Shown piece by piece: positions 59,128 to 64,000 of a DNA stretch of 64,000 bases. Position 1 is the first letter of the stretch; every line of letters begins with the position of its first letter. Origin of the DNA: Thioalkalivibrio sp. ALJ24 (GTDB lineage: Bacteria > Pseudomonadota > Gammaproteobacteria > Ectothiorhodospirales > Ectothiorhodospiraceae); the NCBI RefSeq assembly GCF_000377785.1, contig NZ_KB898731.1:105803-169802 (forward strand), given 5' to 3'. The position numbers were made by a program, and so were the translations under genes. The notes under the pieces are model-generated. The model was not told the origin of the DNA, ran no database searches, and saw only the letters and a program-made list of their open reading frames with translations.

Positions 59128-61479
59128 ATGAGCGAAGAGATGCCCATCGACGCCCTGCGCGGGGACTTCGCCGCGGCGCTGGCCGCCGGTCCGGTGGTGG
59201 TATCGGCGGCAACCGGTTCGGGCAAGTCGACGCGCCTGCCGGTGTGGGCACGCGAACGGGGGCGCGTGCTGGTGGTGGAACCGCGCCGGGTGGCGGCCAC
59301 CAGCCTGGCGCACTGGGTGGCCGGCCTGCTCGGCGGCAAGCCCGGGCGCGAGGCGGGCTTCGCGGTGCGCGGCGAGGTGCGCTGCGACCGCGACACGCAG
59401 ATCGTGTTCGCCACCCCCGGGATGGCCCTGCAGTGGCTGTCGCACCACGGCCTCGCGGATTTCGCGGTGGTGGTCCTCGACGAGTTCCACGAACGCCGCT
59501 GGGACACCGACCTGCTCTACGCCCTGCTGAACGGGGCCGGACGCCACCGCCTGGTAATCACCTCGGCCACCATCGACGGCGCGCGCCTCGCCCGCGAACT
59601 CGGCGGCACCCACCTCGAGAGCCCCGGCCGCGCCTGGCCGGTCGCGCTGGAGCACCTCGCCGCAGAGCCGCAGGCGATGCCCCATGCGAAGGACCTGGCC
59701 ACGCGCGTGGCCGAAGGCGTACGCACCGCACTGGCGCGTACCGACGGCGATGTCCTCGCCTTTCTGCCCGGACGCGGCGAGATCGCCGCGGCGGCGCGGG
59801 CCCTGAAGGACGAGCCGGTGGCCTGTATCGAGCTGCACGCCGGCGCCAGCGCCGAGGCGCAGCGCCATGCCCTGCAGCCGGGGCAGGAACGCCGGGTGGT
59901 CCTCGCCACCAACGTCGCCGAGAGCTCGGTGACCGTGCCCGGGGTCACCGCCGTGGTCGACAGCGGCCTGGAGCGCCGTACCGGACGGCGCAACGGCCGC
60001 ACCGTACTCGCACTGCAGGCGATCGCCGCCGACAGCGCGGAGCAGCGCCGCGGGCGCGCGGGCCGCACCGCGCCGGGGCTGTGCCTGCGCCTGTGGGGCC
60101 GCAATGCCCCGCTGGCTGCGAACACCCCGCCGGAGCTGCAGCGCGAGGACCTCACCGAACCGGTGCTGGCGGCCGCCTGCTGCGACCGCCCGGCGCGCGA
60201 ACTCGCATTCCCCGATCCCCCGCGCGAGGAGGCCCTGGAGCGCGCCGAAAACCGGCTGCGGGCGATGCACGCGATCGACGCGGACGGCCGCGCGACCGAA
60301 CACGGCCGACGCCTGTTCGCGCTGCCGGTGGACACCGCGCTGGCCCATCTGGTGCTGGCCATGCCGGATGCGGCCACGGCCGCGTTCATGGCCGACCTCG
60401 CCGGCGCCCTGAGCAGCCGCCGGGCGGTCGCGACGCTGGCCGACGACGAACGCGAGCGGCAGGATGCGGTCGCCGCCCTCGGCCGGGCCTGTGATGCGAC
60501 GCTGCGGGTCGCCGCGGTGCGCGGTCACGCCCCCGCGGGGGTCCGCATACGCCGGGAGGAACGCCGCGAGGCGCGCCAGCTGGCCCGTCAGGTGCGCGAA
60601 CTGGCCGGCCTGCCCGCCCGGGAATCGCAGCAGGAGCCGGAGCCGCTCGCGGTCACCGCGCCGCGGGCCCTGACCGCCGCGGTCGCGGCCGCCCCCGAAC
60701 TGGCGTTCGTGCGCCGCGAGCGCCGCCGCTTCGCGCTGGGCAACGGCGGCGAGGAGGCGGAGATCGGCCGGGATTCGCTGCTGGCCGAAGATGCCGAGGC
60801 AGCCGTGGTGTTCGACAGCCACAGCCTCCCCGGCAAGGGCACCCGCGACACCCGCACCATCGCCACCGTACTCGCGCCGCTGGAACCCGATGCCCTGATC
60901 GACGCGGGGGTGGCCACGCCGGCCATCGCCGATCCCGAATGGTCCGCCGACGGACTCGTGGTCCGCCGCGACTGGTGGCATGCCGGGCGCGTACTGCGCA
61001 GCGACCGCACGCGCCCCGCAGGCGCCGCGGCACGCGAGGCACTGGCCGCGCTCATCCTGGATGACCAGCTGCTCGCCCCCGCCGGCTCGCGCCTGCGCGA
61101 CGACCTGGACGCCTGGGCGCTGTATCTCGCACTGGGCTTCGAGCAGGGCGAGGTCCCGGACGCCCGCGACTGGCTGGCCCGCCGCCTGCAGACCCTGGGC
61201 GTGGAATCGGACGAGGACGTGGCCCTGCTGGAACCGGAGGATCTGGTGTTCGACGGCGTGCCCGAGTGGGAACGCGAACGCTTCGATCGCCGCTATCCGC
61301 GCGAGGTGCGGCTCTCCGGCCTGCACATGCGCATCCATTACGACGTCGCCCGCCGTACCGTCACCGCAGAGAAGATCGACGGCAACCGCCGCGACGACCC
61401 GAAGCGCTGGGAACTGCCCGCCTGGCAGGGCTGGCACGTCCGCTTCCAGCGCGCCAGCCGCCTGGTCGACGTGCGTTAA
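59128..61479 (+). CDS. hrpB: HrpB-type ATP-dependent helicase
   Basis: A 783-residue DEAH/DExH-family helicase: Walker A SAATGSGKSTRLPVWA, VEPRRVAATSLA, the DExH box VVLDEFHERRWDTDL, SATIDG, and the second-domain motifs ATNVAESSVTVPGVTAVVD and QRRGRAGRTAPG. The C-terminal half resembles HrpB with its own domain. HrpB is a putative RNA helicase of unclear cellular function; its length here is slightly below the usual 810-820. The stop overlaps the stop of the opposite-strand gene (61476) by three bases. Confidence 0.88.
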   Translation: MSEEMPIDALRGDFAAALAAGPVVVSAATGSGKSTRLPVWARERGRVLVVEPRRVAATSLAHWVAGLLGGKPGREAGFAVRGEVRCDRDTQIVFATPGMALQWLSHHGLADFAVVVLDEFHERRWDTDLLYALLNGAGRHRLVITSATIDGARLARELGGTHLESPGRAWPVALEHLAAEPQAMPHAKDLATRVAEGVRTALARTDGDVLAFLPGRGEIAAAARALKDEPVACIELHAGASAEAQRHALQPGQERRVVLATNVAESSVTVPGVTAVVDSGLERRTGRRNGRTVLALQAIAADSAEQRRGRAGRTAPGLCLRLWGRNAPLAANTPPELQREDLTEPVLAAACCDRPARELAFPDPPREEALERAENRLRAMHAIDADGRATEHGRRLFALPVDTALAHLVLAMPDAATAAFMADLAGALSSRRAVATLADDERERQDAVAALGRACDATLRVAAVRGHAPAGVRIRREERREARQLARQVRELAGLPARESQQEPEPLAVTAPRALTAAVAAAPELAFVRRERRRFALGNGGEEAEIGRDSLLAEDAEAAVVFDSHSLPGKGTRDTRTIATVLAPLEPDALIDAGVATPAIADPEWSADGLVVRRDWWHAGRVLRSDRTRPAGAAAREALAALILDDQLLAPAGSRLRDDLDAWALYLALGFEQGEVPDARDWLARRLQTLGVESDEDVALLEPEDLVFDGVPEWERERFDRRYPREVRLSGLHMRIHYDVARRTVTAEKIDGNRRDDPKRWELPAWQGWHVRFQRASRLVDVR

Positions 61480-62879
61480 CCTCCGGGCGGTCGCGAGATT
61501 ACATAGCGGTTCCGCCCGGCCGCCTTGGCCCGGTACATCGCCTGATCCGCCTCGCGCAGCAGCTGTTCCGGGCCCGGTTCGGGGTCGTGTCCGTAGAATG
61601 CGACCCCCAGGCTGGCGCTGACCCGGAACACGTTTTCGCCGTCCTCCACCGGCGCCGCCGCGGCCGCCAGCAGGCGTTCCAGCAACGGGACGGTCACTCC
61701 CGGGTCCACGTCCTCGAGGACCGCGACGAATTCGTCGCCACCCAGCCGGGCAAAGGTATCGCCCTCGCGCAGGCAGGCCCGCATGCGTTCGGCGACCACC
61801 CGCAGCATACGGTCCCCGGCGTCGTGGCCGTAGCCGTCGTTGACCGCCTTGAAGCCGTCGAGATCGAGGAACACCACCGCCAGCTGCGTGCCCCGGCGCC
61901 GGGCCCGGACCATGGCCTGGTGCAGGCGATCGAGCAGCAGGACCCGGTTGGGCAGCGCGGTCAGGGCATCGTAATGGGCACCGTGCTCGAACTCGCGCAG
62001 CAGATCCTTCTGCCAGGTGATGTCGGTGGAGATGCCCAGCAGACTGTCCGGGCGGATCCTGGACGGGTCCGAGTAGATCGGGGTCTTCACTTCCCAGTAG
62101 AACCGGCGGACCCCGCCCTCGTCGACCGTCTCGATCTCCTCGCGGCTGTCCTCGCCGGCCAGCACCCGGCTGTCCACCTCGTGCAGACGGGCGACCGTGG
62201 CCGAAGGGAAGAAATCCTCGTCACCGCGTCCGTACAGCTCGCCCGCCGTGCAGCCAAACACCCGCAGGGTCTCACGGTTGCCGTAGGTGTACCGGCGTTC
62301 CCGGTTCTTCACGAAGACCGCAATCGGTAGGCGGTCCAGCGCCTCGTGCAGCACCTCGATATGGCGCAGGGAACGGCGGAGGTCCTGTTCCGCGGCCAGA
62401 CGCGCGGTGATGTCGTAGCAGAAGCCGACGTAGCCCAGAAACTCGCCGTGCGGGCCATGGCGCGGCCCGCCCTCGTCGAGAATCGAGCGGTACTCGCCGT
62501 CGGCGCGGCGCAGGCGGTATTCCAGGGTAAAGGGCCGGCGCGCGGCGACGGCGGTGCGGTAGCTCTGCATGCAGGAGGCACGGTCGTCGGGGTGGACCCC
62601 CTCCAGCCAGCCGTCGCCCTGCTCCTGCACCAGACTGCGACCGGTGAAACGCAGCCAGGGCTCGTTGACATGTTCCACGCCTCCGTCGGCCCCGGCGACC
62701 CAGATCAGGACCTGACCGGCGTCCGTCAGCTGGCGGTAGTAGTCCCGGCTCGCCTCCAGCCCACGGATACGCTCTGCCGCGTCCCGGAGCACCCGTCGCC
62801 AGTCGGCCGGGATCGGTCCCTCGGGGAGATCGGCAAAGGGAAGCGCCGCACGCAGCTGCGACTCGGATTCGTCTTCCAT
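61476..62879 (-). CDS. PAS-PAS-GGDEF diguanylate cyclase
   Basis: A 467-residue cytoplasmic protein without membrane helices. A short helix precedes two PAS domains (about residues 50-165: LIWVAGADGGVEHVNEPWLRF, and 175-290: IAVFVKNRERRYTYGNRETL), then a GGDEF domain with intact RLGGDEFVAVLEDVD. There is no EAL domain. It should make cyclic-di-GMP in response to a signal bound by the PAS domains. The ATG at 62879 is chosen because it opens the family-like helix. It is followed by 88 bases before the deacetylase gene. Confidence 0.9.
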   Translation of the reverse strand: MEDESESQLRAALPFADLPEGPIPADWRRVLRDAAERIRGLEASRDYYRQLTDAGQVLIWVAGADGGVEHVNEPWLRFTGRSLVQEQGDGWLEGVHPDDRASCMQSYRTAVAARRPFTLEYRLRRADGEYRSILDEGGPRHGPHGEFLGYVGFCYDITARLAAEQDLRRSLRHIEVLHEALDRLPIAVFVKNRERRYTYGNRETLRVFGCTAGELYGRGDEDFFPSATVARLHEVDSRVLAGEDSREEIETVDEGGVRRFYWEVKTPIYSDPSRIRPDSLLGISTDITWQKDLLREFEHGAHYDALTALPNRVLLLDRLHQAMVRARRRGTQLAVVFLDLDGFKAVNDGYGHDAGDRMLRVVAERMRACLREGDTFARLGGDEFVAVLEDVDPGVTVPLLERLLAAAAAPVEDGENVFRVSASLGVAFYGHDPEPGPEQLLREADQAMYRAKAAGRNRYVISRPPGG

Positions 62880-62967
62880 CCGGGGCACCTGGTCAATGCC
62901 CGCCTGCGCGGGGCCATGGTTCGAGCTTATACCATGACAGGCCACGGTCAACGGCGCCGGCGAGCTA

Positions 62968-64000
62968 TCATCTCCCAGCGGAACTGCGCAGCAGGGGGTG
63001 GGTGCGGAACAGCCGCTCCAGGCGCTGTTCCAGTTCGGCGCGCACCGGGCCGCTGCGGTCGGCATCGAGCCGGGATACGAACAGGTTGTCGTACCACTCT
63101 TCTTCTTCGTCCATGTCCCAGTCGACCTCGCGCAGCAGGGCCTGCCCGGCCTCGGGCAGCGCGACCGACAGCTCGCGGCCGGTGAGCTGTGCCCACACGC
63201 CGGTCCAGCAGCGGGCCAGGGCCAGCGGGTGGTAGCCGCCGCCCCCCAGCACCAGCAGCTTCGGCGTGCCGTCGGCGTGGCGCGGGCTGGTCTCGATCAC
63301 GTCGTCGATGCAGGCGAGGAAGCACTGGGTGGAGATGCCGAACTTGCCCAGCGGGTCCGGCAGCAGCGCATCGGTGCCGGCCTGCACGACCACGTAATCC
63401 GGCTGCCACCGGGTACGCGCCGCCTCCCAGATGCGGCTGAAGGCGCTGTGGAATTCCGTGTCGTTGGTCTCTTTCGGCAGCGGCAGGTTGACCGCGTTGC
63501 CCAGTCGGCCGGTGTCCTCGATGCGGCCGCCCTGGAACGGATAGCCGTATTCGGTATCCATGTGCAGGGACACGGTAAGCACGTCCGGGTCGTTGGCGAA
63601 TGCCGCTTCCACGCCGTCGCCATGATGGGCGTCGATATCCAGGTACAGCACCCGTTTTCCGGCCTGGCGCAGGCGCAGGATGGCCAGCGCGCAGTCGTTG
63701 AAGTAGCAGAAACCGCGCGCCTGGTCGGGGGCGGCGTGGTGCATGCCGCCGGCCGGGTTGAAGGCCATGCGCCCGTCCAGCACGACCTCGGCGCCCTGGA
63801 TGGAACCCCAGGTGGCCGTGGCCGGGGTGGAGAAGAAGCCGGCGAAGAACGGGTTCTCGAAGTTGCCGATGTTGTGGCGATCGCGGTAACGCTGGAACAC
63901 CTTGCCCAGCGCCTCGGCGCGCTGCATCGCCGTCACGTACTCGCGGGTGTGCAGCCATTCCAGCTCGGCCGGCTGCGCGCGGCGGGTGACCGCCATCTCC
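62968..64000 (-). CDS. Histone deacetylase/AcuC-family protein, N-terminus outside window
   Basis: The frame is open to the window edge, so the start lies beyond 64000. Visible motifs are NPAGGMHHAAPDQARGFCYFND, LDIDAHHGDGVEAAF (zinc ligands and active-site histidines), VQAGTDALLPDPLG and LVLGGGGYHP, as in the HDAC superfamily, including bacterial AcuC and acetylpolyamine amidohydrolases. Family members remove acetyl groups from lysines or polyamines. Acs in this organism carries an acetylatable lysine, and AcuC reverses that modification in Bacillus; a link is possible but only inferred. Confidence 0.9.
   Translation of the reverse strand, partial: EMAVTRRAQPAELEWLHTREYVTAMQRAEALGKVFQRYRDRHNIGNFENPFFAGFFSTPATATWGSIQGAEVVLDGRMAFNPAGGMHHAAPDQARGFCYFNDCALAILRLRQAGKRVLYLDIDAHHGDGVEAAFANDPDVLTVSLHMDTEYGYPFQGGRIEDTGRLGNAVNLPLPKETNDTEFHSAFSRIWEAARTRWQPDYVVVQAGTDALLPDPLGKFGISTQCFLACIDDVIETSPRHADGTPKLLVLGGGGYHPLALARCWTGVWAQLTGRELSVALPEAGQALLREVDWDMDEEEEWYDNLFVSRLDADRSGPVRAELEQRLERLFRTHPLLRSSAGR

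Noticed and set aside
58741..61437. An 898-codon minus-strand open frame over the HrpB gene
   Set aside because: The plus strand encodes clear helicase motifs; the minus frame has none.

Overview
This window looks like chromosomal DNA from a GC-rich gammaproteobacterium, most likely a haloalkaliphilic or sulfur-oxidising member of the Ectothiorhodospiraceae (Thioalkalivibrio / Ectothiorhodospira / Halorhodospira type). That placement is inferred from gene content and the ilvIHC-psd-pssA order; I could not run a homology search. Glycolate oxidase subunits next to a glyoxylate aminotransferase suggest photorespiratory C2 salvage, so the host is probably an autotroph. Coding density is very high, no intergenic gap exceeds 300 bases, and I saw no rRNA, tRNA, CRISPR array, insertion sequence or prophage.

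Layout. (1) 1-6.1 kb: end of a fused TRAP transporter permease, glcE, glcF, a serine/alanine-glyoxylate aminotransferase and a small unknown gene. (2) 6.1-17.4 kb: a DUF218 protein, then a tightly coupled 12-gene operon resembling an aryl-polyene (APE) lipid cluster: ACP, membrane protein, acyl-ACP ligase, two hotdog dehydratases, acyltransferase, LolA-like carrier, MMPL exporter, ketosynthase plus chain-length-factor pair, ketoreductase and glycosyltransferase. It lacks several genes usual in APE clusters. (3) 17.4-21.2 kb: two lipoproteins, a ZapG/YhcB-like protein, an unknown gene and dacB. (4) 21.3-31 kb: a HARP-type protein-only RNase P homologue, then, divergently, an acetate-type Na+/solute symporter (DUF4212 plus SSS subunits) flanked by two CBS/DUF294 nucleotidyltransferase-like proteins, a DnaQ-type exonuclease and acs. 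This operon is preceded by a sigma-54-type promoter with tandem palindromes upstream. (5) 31-36.4 kb: a MacAB-like ABC export operon (with a tiny membrane protein at its head) and an MntA-HepT toxin-antitoxin pair. (6) 36.6-45.7 kb: a PfkB/adenosine kinase with a strong terminator, a stand-alone CZB zinc-binding protein, a DUF3581 protein, recQ, an ATM1-type ABC transporter, a secreted rhodanese and a GGDEF-EAL protein. (7) 45.6-50.4 kb: arfB, a small lipoprotein, prfC, a Sel1-repeat protein, rimI and a family-4 uracil-DNA glycosylase. (8) 50.4-55.2 kb: pssA, a Psd-like protein whose pyruvoyl-forming serine is replaced by glycine, and ilvC, ilvH, ilvI. (9) 55.3-64 kb: a MutS2 without Smr domain, an aldo/keto reductase, a membrane protein, an HrpB-type helicase, a PAS-GGDEF protein and a histone-deacetylase family protein cut by the window edge.

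The most interesting points are the HARP gene, the sigma-54/UAS architecture in front of the symporter-nucleotidyltransferase operon, the reduced APE-like cluster, and the Psd homologue lacking its catalytic serine.
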